Of a DNA stretch of 64,000 nucleotides, positions 26,350 through 34,793 are shown in pieces. How positions within the stretch are numbered: position 1 is the stretch's first letter; every line of letters starts with the position of its first letter. The notes beneath the pieces are model-generated. The model did no database searches and was not told the DNA's origin. It saw nothing but the letters and a program-made list of their open reading frames with translations. A program made the translations under genes and the position numbers. The DNA comes from Litoreibacter ponti (GTDB lineage: Bacteria; Pseudomonadota; Alphaproteobacteria; Rhodobacterales; Rhodobacteraceae), in contig NZ_QBKS01000001.1 in NCBI RefSeq assembly GCF_003054285.1, positions 868,001 to 932,000 of the forward strand, in the 5' to 3' direction.

Positions 26350-27602
26350 AGCTTGGCGAGCGCATCGGCGAAGAAAGTCTCCGCGCCGAAATTGCCGGAT
26401 TTGAGCGTGATCGCGATCTGCGCGCCATCGCTTTCGGCAAAGCACCACGGGACACCCGGTGCGATCTCCGCGCCGATGGTCAACTGCCGCACGCCAAGCG
26501 CCTTGGTCACCGCGCCGGAGGTCTCCCCCCCGGCAACAACAAAGCGGCGCGCACCCAGATCGCGGGCGCGCAGGGCGATTGCGGCCAGCGCATCCTCGAC
26601 CACGCACCCCGCCTGCGCCACGCCCAATGTGTCCTGCGCGGCTTTCACCTGCGCGGGTTCCGCGGTGGCATAGATTATTTTCTGCGCGTCCAGTGGCTGG
26701 GCCTCCAGCCACTCCAGCGCGGCCTGCGGGCCATGCTGCGCCAGCTCCAGCGGGTCAAGCCGGAACCCGTCGGCCTGCTGCAGGTATTCCGCCACCTGCG
26801 CGCGGGTCATGGCAGAGCAACTGCCCGACAAAACGATGGACGCGGGCGCGAGCGTCGGCGGCTGCATCTTCTCGGCATCCGCCGCCAAGGTGCCGTCGCG
26901 CAGGTACAGCTCCGGCAGCGCCATCGCGACGGCGGAGCCGCCGGTCAGGAAGGCCATGTCCCGGCAGGCCTCCGAAATCACATAGAGATCATCGTTCGAC
27001 ACCGCGTCGACGACCACATGGGCCACGCCTTGCCCGCGCAGCTCGGCCATGCGGTCGCGCAACGCATCGGCGCCCTTCTCGACCACCAAACGGTTGGCCA
27101 GCCCCACGGGGCGTGTGACCTGCGGCTCCAACAGACGCACCAGATTGCTGTCGCGCATCGGGGTCAGCGGGTGGTCCTTCATCGGGCTCTCGGCCAAGGG
27201 CTGCTCGCCCACGAACAGGTTGCCCATGAAAATCGCGCGGCCATTCTCGGGAAAAGCCGGGCAGTAGATCGTCTGATCCGCCCCGATCGCCTGCATCAGC
27301 GCCTCGGCGACGGGGCCGATATTGCCCTCGGCCGTGGAATCGAAGGTCGAGCAGTATTTCCAGAAAAATCGGCCCGCTCCTGCCGCATTTAGCCAGTCCA
27401 GCGCGGCGAGGCATTCCGCCACCGCATCGTCCACCGGGGAAGTCCGGCATTTCAGCGCGATCACCTCGAAGGCGGCGGTGTCAGACGGGGCTTCATCAGG
27501 CACGCCCATGCGCAGGTTCACCTTGACGCCGGACCGCGCCAGCAGGCCCGCAAGGTCGGTCGCCCCGGTGAAATCGTCCGCGATGCAGCCGAGAACCGTC
27601 AT
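26346..27602 (-). CDS. otnK: Four-carbon acid sugar kinase (3-oxo-tetronate kinase type)
   Basis: The 418-residue protein starts with the family motif LGCIADDFTGATDLAGLL and contains FWKYCSTFDSTAEGNIGPV, CPAFPENGR and the C-terminal nucleotide-binding VVAGGETSGAVTKAL. This matches the four-carbon acid sugar kinase family; pairing with ltnD points to 3-oxo-tetronate kinase in L-threonate breakdown. Its start overlaps the ltnD stop by four bases. The partner isomerase (otnI) and decarboxylase (otnC) are not next to it. Confidence 0.88.
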   Translation of the reverse strand: MTVLGCIADDFTGATDLAGLLARSGVKVNLRMGVPDEAPSDTAAFEVIALKCRTSPVDDAVAECLAALDWLNAAGAGRFFWKYCSTFDSTAEGNIGPVAEALMQAIGADQTIYCPAFPENGRAIFMGNLFVGEQPLAESPMKDHPLTPMRDSNLVRLLEPQVTRPVGLANRLVVEKGADALRDRMAELRGQGVAHVVVDAVSNDDLYVISEACRDMAFLTGGSAVAMALPELYLRDGTLAADAEKMQPPTLAPASIVLSGSCSAMTRAQVAEYLQQADGFRLDPLELAQHGPQAALEWLEAQPLDAQKIIYATAEPAQVKAAQDTLGVAQAGCVVEDALAAIALRARDLGARRFVVAGGETSGAVTKALGVRQLTIGAEIAPGVPWCFAESDGAQIAITLKSGNFGAETFFADALAKL

Positions 27603-28498
27603 TCCATGCCCGGAAGCGTCACGCCGCCCTTGCGCGCCAGCAACTTGGCCACGGCGGCGTCATCCTCCAGCCCCATCCCTGCCTCGGCGGCCTCCTTGAA
27701 CAGCGCCAGCGCTGTATCGGAGAGTGGCACGGGGTGCTCGCCCGCTTCACCGGTTACAATGCCGAGGTCCTTGATGAAGATGTTGACTGCCGAATGAGGC
27801 GTGTAGTCGCCATTGACGATATGCGCGCCACGGTTGCCGAACATCCAGGAGTTGCCGGCGCATTCCTGGATGACCTCATGCAGCATCTTCAGATCAAGCC
27901 CCAGCTTCGCGCCCAACGTCAGCGCCTCGGCGGCGGCGGCGATATGCACACCTGCAAGCAGCTGGTTGATCATCTTCACCTCGGAGCCTTTGCCCGGCGC
28001 GTCGCCGAGCCGGTAGACCTTGGTGGCGATCGCGTCGAGCGCGCCGCCTGCCTTTTGGAACGCGTCCTCCGATCCCGAGGCCATGATGGTCATCTCGCCC
28101 GACAGCGCCTTGGCCGAGCCCCCGGAGACCGGCGCATCGAGCGACAGCATGCCCGCTTCCGTCAGACGGGTGCCAAGCTCCACCGCGCGGGACGGCTCCA
28201 TGGTGACGCAAAGCACGAAAACCGTGCCGGGCTGGGCCGCCACGACGGCACCGCCGCGGCCAAACAGCACCTCGTGGGCCTGATCGCCGTTCACCACGAA
28301 CAGGAAGACCACATCCGCTTTCACGCAGGCCGCGCCTGCGTTGCCGAACGGGGTCCCACCCACGGCTGCGAATTTCTCCAACACGTCGGAGCGCACATCG
28401 GCCCCTTGTGTCACAATCCCAGCCTTTAGAAGCGACATCGCCGCGCCCCAGCCCATTGACCCCAGCCCGATCACGGCTGCAGTTAAGTCTTGTCCCAT
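27599..28498 (-). CDS. ltnD: L-threonate dehydrogenase (beta-hydroxyacid dehydrogenase family)
   Basis: NAD-dependent oxidation of L-threonate to 2-oxo-tetronate is the likely reaction. The 299 residues show the Rossmann motif VIGLGSMGWGAA, the substrate loop DAPVSGGSAKALSGEM, and the catalytic lysine region GKGSEVKMINQLLAGVH. The start MGQDLTAAVIG at 28498 is preferred to a longer frame beginning nine codons earlier. Linked by a four-base overlap to otnK. A related hydroxyacid specificity cannot be excluded. Confidence 0.85.
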   Translation of the reverse strand: MGQDLTAAVIGLGSMGWGAAMSLLKAGIVTQGADVRSDVLEKFAAVGGTPFGNAGAACVKADVVFLFVVNGDQAHEVLFGRGGAVVAAQPGTVFVLCVTMEPSRAVELGTRLTEAGMLSLDAPVSGGSAKALSGEMTIMASGSEDAFQKAGGALDAIATKVYRLGDAPGKGSEVKMINQLLAGVHIAAAAEALTLGAKLGLDLKMLHEVIQECAGNSWMFGNRGAHIVNGDYTPHSAVNIFIKDLGIVTGEAGEHPVPLSDTALALFKEAAEAGMGLEDDAAVAKLLARKGGVTLPGME

Positions 28499-28587
28499 GC
28501 GATACCCCTCATGACCGCAACCCACGGTCAGTAGGGAATTTTTTGGCGGATTGCCGTCGCCAAGTCAATCAATGCGCAGGGCACGCA

Positions 28588-28624
28588 CGAAAAAGCCCCG
28601 CCCGCATGTTACTGCGAACGGGGC
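28588..28624 (-). terminator. Terminator of yceI
   Basis: A GC-rich hairpin with outer arms 28595-28600 and 28619-28624 is followed on the minus strand by five T. It lies 20 bases after the yceI stop. Confidence 0.75.
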
Positions 28625-28644
28625 CAGATCTGAAAGGCGGGTGT

Positions 28645-29217
28645 TTACTCGGCCTTCTGCGCCTCGACCGAGATGCGCACCTCGACCTCGTCGCTCACCG
28701 CCGGGGCAAACGCGCCCACGCCGAAATCAGAGCGCAAGAGCGTCGTGGTGGCATCAAAGCCCAGCCACGGCTTGCTGGCCATCGGGTGCGTGTCGGCCTT
28801 GTTCAGCGTGGCGTCCAGAACCACCGATTTGGTCACATCGTTCATCGACAGATCGCCGGTGATCTTGGCAGTGTTATCGCCGGTCACCTCAATGCCGGTG
28901 GAGGTGAAGGTCACAAGATCGCCATCCTCCGCGCCGAAGAAGTCGCCGGACATGAAGTGGCCGTCGCGCTGCTCCCAGCCGGTAAACATGGATTTCACCG
29001 GCATCGACACGGTGACCGAGGACGCGGCCGGGTCGGCCTCGTCGAACATGATCTCGCCCTCGAAGCCCGAGAACATCCCGTAGGTGGTCGAGAAGCCAAG
29101 GTGGTTGTAGCTGAACACAACCTGACTGTGGCTCGAGTCGAGCGTGTATTTCTCGGCTGCAAACGCGCCGGAGGCTGCGGTCAGGGCAAAGGCAGAGGCA
29201 AGGAGGATGGACTTCAT
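28645..29217 (-). CDS. YceI family periplasmic protein
   Basis: 190-residue exported protein with a clear signal peptide (cleavage after SGAFA, about 21) and a YceI lipocalin-like barrel: KYTLDSSHSQVVFSYNHLG, SVTVSMPVKSMFTG, GDLSMNDVTKSVVLDA and DFGVGAFAPAVSDEVEV. YceI proteins bind polyisoprenoid-type lipids; the exact ligand here is unknown. The start at 29217 gives the signal peptide; the frame continues upstream without one. Single gene with its own terminator. Confidence 0.9.
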   Translation of the reverse strand: MKSILLASAFALTAASGAFAAEKYTLDSSHSQVVFSYNHLGFSTTYGMFSGFEGEIMFDEADPAASSVTVSMPVKSMFTGWEQRDGHFMSGDFFGAEDGDLVTFTSTGIEVTGDNTAKITGDLSMNDVTKSVVLDATLNKADTHPMASKPWLGFDATTTLLRSDFGVGAFAPAVSDEVEVRISVEAQKAE

Positions 29218-29426
29218 GGGAATGGGACCTTTCGGGGTTGTTGACGTTACGGCGTAAGATTGGCCTTTCGCGGCAAAAGGCAACTCGGTGAAGGTCAACA
29301 GATTGTGTGCGCGGATCGCTAGCTGGCCTGTGCGCCAACGCGCGAAAGGGAAAGGCTTGCGTGTCCGGGCAACCCTGCTATACGCAGGCTTCCTTCGCAT
29401 ACTTCTTTCATTGCGGTGCCCCTCGT

Positions 29427-29456
29427 GACCGGGCTGCGAAGGCGAAACAACCGGTC
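29427..29456 (+). promoter_or_regulatory. Leader hairpin upstream of rpsF (possible S6:S18 autoregulatory site)
   Basis: GACCGG (29427-29432) pairs with CCGGTC (29451-29456), 36 bases before the rpsF start. Many bacteria have an mRNA leader bound by S6:S18 with a conserved CCG; this hairpin is in the right place and has CCG at the stem edge. The match is by eye only. Confidence 0.3.
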
Positions 29457-29491
29457 TTTGAAGCACGCCGATAACATAGAGGACTACGCAC

Positions 29492-29842
29492 ATGCCGCTC
29501 TACGAGCACGTGTTTATTTCGCGCCAGGACCTGAGCAACACCCAAGCCGAGGGGCTCATCGAGCACTTCGGGGCCGTATTGGCTGACAACGGTGGCAAGG
29601 TCGTTGAGCACGAATACTGGGGCCTGAAAACCATGGCCTACAAGATCAACAAGAACCGCAAGGGGCACTATGCCTATGTGCGCTCCGATGCACCGGCGCC
29701 CGCCGTGCAGGAGATGGAGCGCCTGATGCGCCTGCATGACGACGTCATGCGCGTGCTGACCATCAAGGTCGACGAGCACGAAGAAGGCCCGTCCGTGCAG
29801 ATGCAGAAGCGCGACGAGCGCGAACGCCGCCCCCGCAACTAA
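29492..29842 (+). CDS. rpsF: 30S ribosomal protein S6
   Basis: 116-residue S6 with the standard N-terminus MPLYEHVFISRQDLS, the central YWGLKTMAYKINKNRKGHY and a charged C-terminal tail rich in Arg and Glu. First of the conserved rpsF-rpsR-rplI operon. S6 pairs with S18 in the small-subunit platform. Confidence 0.98.
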   Translation: MPLYEHVFISRQDLSNTQAEGLIEHFGAVLADNGGKVVEHEYWGLKTMAYKINKNRKGHYAYVRSDAPAPAVQEMERLMRLHDDVMRVLTIKVDEHEEGPSVQMQKRDERERRPRN

Positions 29843-29873
29843 GTCTTGTTACTTGAACATAAGGAGCTAACCC

Positions 29874-30101
29874 ATGGCTGCTAAACCATTTTTCCGTCGC
29901 CGCAAGTCCGATCCTTTCGAGGGCGAGAACGCCCCCAAGATCGACTACAAAGACACCCGCCTGCTGCAGCGCTACATCTCTGAGCGCGGCAAGATCGTGC
30001 CGTCCCGCATCACCGCGGTCGGCGCCAAAAACCAGCGTGCCCTGGCCCGTGCGATCAAACGCGCGCGCTTCCTGGCCCTGCTGCCCTACGCCGTGAAGTA
30101 A
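29874..30101 (+). CDS. rpsR: 30S ribosomal protein S18
   Basis: 75 residues with the family pattern PFFRRRKSDPF, IDYKDTRLLQRYISERGKI and ARAIKRARFLALLPY. It follows rpsF by 31 bases with a clear AAGGAG site and precedes rplI. Confidence 0.98.
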   Translation: MAAKPFFRRRKSDPFEGENAPKIDYKDTRLLQRYISERGKIVPSRITAVGAKNQRALARAIKRARFLALLPYAVK

Positions 30102-30113
30102 GGAGCAAAGCAC

Positions 30114-30752
30114 ATGCAAGTCATCCTTCTGGAACGCGTCGCAAAGCTCGGCCAAATGGGCGAGATCGTGGACGTGAAGCCGGGCTACGCCCGCAACTAC
30201 CTGCTGCCCCAAGGCAAGGCGATGAACGCGACCGAGGCCAACCAGGCCGTGTTCGAGGCGCAGAAAGCCCAGCTTGAAGCGCGCAACCTGGAGACCAAGA
30301 AAGAGGCCGACGCACTGGCCGAGAAACTTGGCGGCCAGCAGTTCATCGTGATTCGTCAGGCGTCCGACGCGGGCTCGCTCTACGGCTCCGTCACCACCCG
30401 TGATGCCGCAGATGCCGCCACCGCCGAAGGCTTCACCGTGGACCGCGGTCAGGTCGCTCTCGAGCGCCCGATCAAGGAGCTGGGCCTGCACGACGTCACC
30501 GTGGTGCTGCACCCCGAGGTCGAAACCAGCTTCACGCTGAACGTCGCTCGCTCCAACGAGGAAGCCGAGCTGCAAGCCTCCGGCAAGTCGATCCAGGAAC
30601 TGGCAGCAGAGGCAGAAGCCGAAGCCGAGTTCGAGATCGCCGAGCTGTTCGACGATATCGGCGCTGCCGCGTCCGAGGACGAAGAGCTGGCCGAAGCCGT
30701 CGAAGGCCCGGCCGACGACGCGGAAGAGGCAGAGGACAAAGACGAGGCGTAA
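30114..30752 (+). CDS. rplI: 50S ribosomal protein L9 with long acidic tail
   Basis: The first 148 or so residues are a normal L9: MQVILLERVAKLGQMG, VKPGYARNYLLPQGKA and the C-terminal domain with SLYGSVTTRDAADA. The protein then continues to 212 residues with a strongly acidic, Ala/Glu/Asp-rich tail. Such extensions are seen in some alphaproteobacteria and are probably disordered. Operon end, followed by a strong terminator. Confidence 0.97.
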   Translation: MQVILLERVAKLGQMGEIVDVKPGYARNYLLPQGKAMNATEANQAVFEAQKAQLEARNLETKKEADALAEKLGGQQFIVIRQASDAGSLYGSVTTRDAADAATAEGFTVDRGQVALERPIKELGLHDVTVVLHPEVETSFTLNVARSNEEAELQASGKSIQELAAEAEAEAEFEIAELFDDIGAAASEDEELAEAVEGPADDAEEAEDKDEA

Positions 30753-30781
30753 GCCTCTACCTCACTCAGCGATATGATTTG

Positions 30782-30815
30782 AAAGGCCACCCTCTGCAAG
30801 GGTGGCCTTTTTCTT
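30782..30815 (+). terminator. Terminator of the rpsF-rpsR-rplI operon
   Basis: A 12-bp stem (30782-30793 with 30799-30810) with a 5-base loop is followed by a T run. Confidence 0.9.
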
Positions 30816-30831
30816 TGCGCCTTGGTCGCGA

Positions 30832-30862
30832 AAAAATCGGGCCGCCCAAAAGGACGGCCCGG
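30832..30862 (-). terminator. Terminator of the minus-strand gene at 30902
   Basis: A near-perfect GC stem (30838-30846 with 30853-30861) is followed on the minus strand by T residues, 40 bases past the stop codon of the gene at 30902-31486. Confidence 0.8.
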
Positions 30863-30901
30863 CTAGATACTTAAAAGTCTTAGTATAATCTCGGTATTGG
30901 G

Positions 30902-31486
30902 TCAGGCGACGCCGGTATCGGCGCGCAGGCGGCGCAGCAGCGGCTCCAACTCGGACATATCGCCCGACAGGATCATCATCGGACGCTTGCCATGCAGGCG
31001 CACGGTAATACGGCCATAATCCCACTGCGACAGTGCCGATTTCAGCTCGCTCAGCAGCGAGGTTTCCGCGAGGTCGATGCGGGTGATCTCTTCGAACCGG
31101 ACGGTCTTGCGCGCTTTGCGTCCGGCAACCGCCCGCCCATGCTGGCGCAGATGCAGAACACGGCCCTTCACGTCGACCTCGAGCATCTCGGCGCCTTTCG
31201 AGAAGACACCGCTGCCCACCATCGCGGCGGCAACGACCAACAGCGCAACGCTCAAAAGGATGCGGGAGACCAGTGGATCGCCAAACATCGCCGTGACCGG
31301 AATGGTCCAGATCAGGCCGGCGGACGCGATCACCCCAACGGTCAACGCCATCAAGGCAACGCGCGCGCTGGCATACACCCAGCCCGTCTGCGCCATCTCG
31401 GTGATGCGGTAGCCCCAGCGGGTGGTTTCCACGTCGATGGACGCATCCCGCACGGGCACGTCCCAAGTGTAATCCATCAAAGTCAT
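30902..31486 (-). CDS. Hypothetical two-TM membrane protein
   Basis: 194 residues, family not recognised. Two membrane segments lie at about 43-65 and 75-93. A cytoplasmic region follows with LEVDVKGRVLHLRQHGRAVAGRKARKTVRFEEITRIDL, reading as strands of a PH-like membrane-associated domain, then ITVRLHGKRPMMILSG. Isolated gene with its own terminator. Upstream, 31487-31618 holds nothing I recognise beyond a possible promoter. Confidence 0.65.
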   Translation of the reverse strand: MTLMDYTWDVPVRDASIDVETTRWGYRITEMAQTGWVYASARVALMALTVGVIASAGLIWTIPVTAMFGDPLVSRILLSVALLVVAAAMVGSGVFSKGAEMLEVDVKGRVLHLRQHGRAVAGRKARKTVRFEEITRIDLAETSLLSELKSALSQWDYGRITVRLHGKRPMMILSGDMSELEPLLRRLRADTGVA

Positions 31487-31614
31487 TGGTACGCCCCTCG
31501 TATTGCAATTCCCTGACGCGGAAGATGCAGACCAACTGTGTCCAAATTTGCACGAATTATGGATAAATTGAGGACAATGCCCGGACCGTTTCGGGGCACG
31601 GGCCGCTGCTAGAG

Positions 31615-31648
31615 CAACGAAAAAGGGCCGCCCGAAGGCAGCCCTTTC
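31615..31648 (-). terminator. Terminator of tig
   Basis: A GC-rich stem with a TTCG loop ends in a T run on the minus strand, 25 bases past the tig stop. Confidence 0.85.
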
Positions 31649-31672
31649 CAGATTTCAGAGTAGACGAGCCGC

Positions 31673-33010
31673 TTAGGACGCGTCGTCTTCCAGCGCCTCG
31701 ACGGCCTTCTCGAGGTCGGCCTTCTTGACCTTTTTCTCTTTGATCTCAGCCAGCTCGAAGATGTAGTCGACGACTTTGTCCTCGAAGATCGGCGCGCGCA
31801 TCTGCTGCTGCATTTGCTGGTTTTGCTGCACGAACTCGAAGAACTGGCGCTCTTGGCCCGGGTACTGACGGGCCTGGTTCATGATCGCCTGCGTCATCTC
31901 GGCGTCGGACACCTCGATCTCGTTCTTGCGCCCCATCTCGGCCAGCAGCAGGCCCAGGCGCACGCGGCGCTCGGCCAGTGCCTTGTGCTCGTCGGTGGCT
32001 TCGATCTCCGGGTGGTCGTGGCCTTCCACCTCCGGATTTTCCTCGTGCCACAGCTGGTGGGCGATCTGGTTCGCCTCGGCCTCGACCAGCGAGGGGGGCA
32101 GATCGAACTTCACCATCTTGTCCAGCTCGTCGAGCAGTTTGCGCTTCATCACGGCGCGCGAGGCGCCGCCGAACTCGGCTTCCAGACGCTCGGCGACCTG
32201 GGTTTTCAGCGCGGCCAGATCTTCGGCGCCAAACTGCTTGGCCATCTCGTCGTTGATTTCGGCGGCTTTCGGCTCTTTCACTGCCTTGATCTTGCACTCG
32301 AACACGGCCGCTTTACCGGCCAGATGCTCTGCCTGGTATTCGGCGGGGAAGTCGACGTTGACCTCTTTCTCGTCGCCCACTTTCGTGCCGACCAGCTGCT
32401 CTTCAAAGCCGGGGATGAAAGAGCCGGAGCCCAGCACCAGCGGATAGTCCTCGGCCGCGCCGCCTTCGAACGGCTCGCCGTCGACCTTACCCAGGAAGTC
32501 GATGGTAACCTGGTCACCATCCTTGGCCTTCGCGCCCTTCTTGCGGTCCTCGAAGTTCTGGGTGTTTTCCGCGAGGTTCGACAGCGCCTCGTCGATATCC
32601 TTGTCCTCTGCCTTGACGACCAGCTTTTCGAGCTTGACGCCCTTCAGGTCGACATCGGGGATCTCGGGGAGTTTTTCGTAGGAGACGGAGACGTCGACGT
32701 CATCGCCGGGCTTCCAGTCTTCGTTGGTCATCTTGATCTCGGGCTGCAGCGCCGGGCGGTCGCCGGTGTCCTCGAAATGCTTGGACATGGCGCCGTCGAT
32801 GCTTTCCTGCATCGCTTCGCCCATGACGCGGTCGCCGAACTGCTTCTTCAGCAGGGCCATCGGGACTTTGCCCTTGCGGAAGCCCTTCATCTCGACCTCC
32901 GGCTGCGCCTCAAGAAGCTTCTCGTTGACCTTCTCGTCCAGCTCTGCGGCGCTGAGCACGATCTGGTAGCCGCGCTTGAGGCCGTCATTCAGGGTCTCGG
33001 TGACCTGCAT
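31673..33010 (-). CDS. tig: Trigger factor
   Basis: Ribosome-associated chaperone and peptidyl-prolyl isomerase. The 445 residues have the N-terminal ribosome-binding domain with GFRKGKVPMALLKKQFG, the FKBP-type domain near 165-240 (DGDQVTIDFLGKVDGEPFEGG) and the long helical arms with QQNQQMQQQMRAPIFEDKVVDYI. The C-terminus ends in a Lys/Glu stretch. The start lies 22 bases beyond the 3' end of a tRNA-Leu gene on the same strand, so the two are probably co-transcribed. Confidence 0.96.
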   Translation of the reverse strand: MQVTETLNDGLKRGYQIVLSAAELDEKVNEKLLEAQPEVEMKGFRKGKVPMALLKKQFGDRVMGEAMQESIDGAMSKHFEDTGDRPALQPEIKMTNEDWKPGDDVDVSVSYEKLPEIPDVDLKGVKLEKLVVKAEDKDIDEALSNLAENTQNFEDRKKGAKAKDGDQVTIDFLGKVDGEPFEGGAAEDYPLVLGSGSFIPGFEEQLVGTKVGDEKEVNVDFPAEYQAEHLAGKAAVFECKIKAVKEPKAAEINDEMAKQFGAEDLAALKTQVAERLEAEFGGASRAVMKRKLLDELDKMVKFDLPPSLVEAEANQIAHQLWHEENPEVEGHDHPEIEATDEHKALAERRVRLGLLLAEMGRKNEIEVSDAEMTQAIMNQARQYPGQERQFFEFVQQNQQMQQQMRAPIFEDKVVDYIFELAEIKEKKVKKADLEKAVEALEDDAS

Positions 33011-33032
33011 CTTTTGTCTTCCCTATATATAA

Positions 33033-33117
33033 TGGTGCGGGTGAAGGGACTTGAACCCCCACGCCTTGCGGCGCCAGAACCTAAATCTGGTGCGTCTACC
33101 AATTCCGCCACACCCGC
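33033..33117 (-). tRNA. tRNA-Leu (anticodon TAG)
   Basis: An 85-base gene including an encoded 3' CCA. The acceptor stem pairs GCGGGTG (33117-33111) with CACCCGC next to CCA. The anticodon arm reads CAGA-TTTAGGT-TCTG, giving anticodon TAG, and a long variable arm (GGCGCCGCAAGGCGT) marks a class II tRNA. The T arm contains GGTTCAAGTCC. Confidence 0.95.
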
Positions 33118-33382
33118 ATGTCTCGTATAGGCCCCGGGATGCCCCGCAGCCTGCTTCGCGCCCATGTAGCAAAGCCTGTCAGGGGATGCGAGACGAAAAT
33201 CGCGCGCCGCTTTCGACAAAGGTAAGGGTTCCCTTACCACACATGGCCACAAATGCGCCGATGCCGCGGAATGATCCTGAGATGGCCGCACACATGACAG
33301 GGTCGCGCCGCTTTTGTGCCCCAATTCGAAACGAATACTTAATCCATCGAAAGACGCATACGAACATACCCGGAGCGAGAAA

Positions 33383-33892
33383 ATGTCTGCCAACATGAAC
33401 CAATCTTTCGGTGGGGGAAACGAAATCAAAGCCAAGCAAAGCGGCCTTCTGGGCGGCGTGCGGGTCCTGACGATGAACGGCTATCAGCCGATCGAAGCGT
33501 TGCAGGCCGGCGATCGCGTGGTCACTCGCAACGGCATGCGGGTCCTTGCCGACATCTATGTCGAAGAGCACCTGATGCGCCCGATCCGCGTGGGTCAGGG
33601 AACGCTGGGCTTCAACCGTCCTGACACGGACATGATGATGGCGCCCGACCAGGAGGTCATGGTCCGCGACTGGCGCGCCGAGATGCTCTTTGGCCGCGAC
33701 ATGGTCATCGTCAACATCAACACGATGGTCGATGGCAAGTATATCGTCGAGGCCGAGACCGAGCAGTTGCACAAGGTGTATCAGCTGCAATTCGAGCAGG
33801 AAGAGATCTTCTACGCCGATGGGGTCGAGATCGTCTCCGACTACGCGACGGCTGTCGCCGCCGAAGCCCAGCAGCTTCTGCAGGCCGCCTGA
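33383..33892 (+). CDS. Hint (hedgehog/intein) domain protein
   Basis: 169 residues. The core from about 25 matches stand-alone Hint-fold proteins common in Rhodobacteraceae: GGVRVLTMNGYQPIEALQAGDRVVTRNG opens the fold, APDQEVMVRDWRAEMLFG is the block with the conserved His position replaced (PDQEV rather than PDHRV), and QLQFEQEEIFYADGVEIVSDY closes it. The usual nucleophile Cys/Ser at the first position is Gly-Gly-Val here and no extein follows, so self-splicing is unlikely. Role unknown; the upstream 33118-33382 region shows no other gene. Confidence 0.75.
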   Translation: MSANMNQSFGGGNEIKAKQSGLLGGVRVLTMNGYQPIEALQAGDRVVTRNGMRVLADIYVEEHLMRPIRVGQGTLGFNRPDTDMMMAPDQEVMVRDWRAEMLFGRDMVIVNINTMVDGKYIVEAETEQLHKVYQLQFEQEEIFYADGVEIVSDYATAVAAEAQQLLQAA

Positions 33893-33938
33893 AGCCCACA
33901 CATCGCGACGCGGGCCGCAAGTTCCGGGCGGCCCGTCG

Positions 33939-34793
33939 TCATATGCCCAATGCCTTGAACACCGCGGGCAAGGCCTCCGGCAAATCCTCCGCAATCAGAC
34001 CCGGCCCCACGGCCTCCGCCGCCTGCGCATGCAGCAGCGCGCCCGTCTGCGCCGCCTCGAACGGACGCAAGCCGCGCGCCATCAGCCCCGCGATCATCCC
34101 AGACAACACATCCCCTGCCCCAGCCGTCGCAAGCCACGCACATCCCGGCCGATCTCGCGTATCCAGTGCCGTGACCCCATCTGGATTGGCCACCGTCGTC
34201 ACCGCGCCTTTGTAAAGGACGACCGCCCCGGTCTGCTCCGCCGCGCGCCATGTGGCGTCTTCCTTCTCGGCGCGGCTGAACGCCTGCCGATCTTCACCAA
34301 GCCCGGGAAACAGCCGCCGGAACTCGCCCGCATGGGGCGTCAGCACGCAGTCTTTGTGCAAAAGCGTCACCAGATCGCGGTCCTCGGCCATCAAGGTCAG
34401 CGCGTCGGCATCCAGCACGCAAGGCGTCCCGCAGGTCAGCACGGTGCGCAGCATGTCGGTGTTCTCACGCTCCAGCCCGAAACCGGGACCCAGGCAGATC
34501 ACGTTGATCCGCGGGTCGTCGGCAAGCATCAGCGTCAGGTCCAGCGGCTCCGACACCTCGCGCAGCATGAGCGCCGAAATCTGCGCCGTGCATTCCGGCA
34601 GCGCATCCCGCGGCGCGCCGAGCGTCACCAGGCCCGCGCCCACCCGCAACGCCGCACGAGCCGCCAAACGCGCGGCCCCGGTCCGCAGCGCAGGTCCCGT
34701 CAGAACAAGCGCCGAGCCGTGGTCATATTTGTGCTGATCGGCCCGTTTGCACAGGGCATCCAGCCGCTCCGGCGTCATCGAAATGGTGCTCAT
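33939..34793 (-). CDS. nnrD: ADP-dependent NAD(P)H-hydrate dehydratase
   Basis: Repairs the S form of NAD(P)HX by ATP/ADP-driven dehydration. The 284-residue protein has the ribokinase-like fold with GSALVLTGPALRTGAARLAARAAL, VLDADALTLM, VLTPHAGEFRRLFPG, LYKGAVTTVANPDG and the catalytic/ATP motif TAGAGDVLSGMIAGL. In E. coli this domain is fused to the epimerase; here the two are separate genes overlapping by four bases. Confidence 0.93.
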   Translation of the reverse strand: MSTISMTPERLDALCKRADQHKYDHGSALVLTGPALRTGAARLAARAALRVGAGLVTLGAPRDALPECTAQISALMLREVSEPLDLTLMLADDPRINVICLGPGFGLERENTDMLRTVLTCGTPCVLDADALTLMAEDRDLVTLLHKDCVLTPHAGEFRRLFPGLGEDRQAFSRAEKEDATWRAAEQTGAVVLYKGAVTTVANPDGVTALDTRDRPGCAWLATAGAGDVLSGMIAGLMARGLRPFEAAQTGALLHAQAAEAVGPGLIAEDLPEALPAVFKALGI

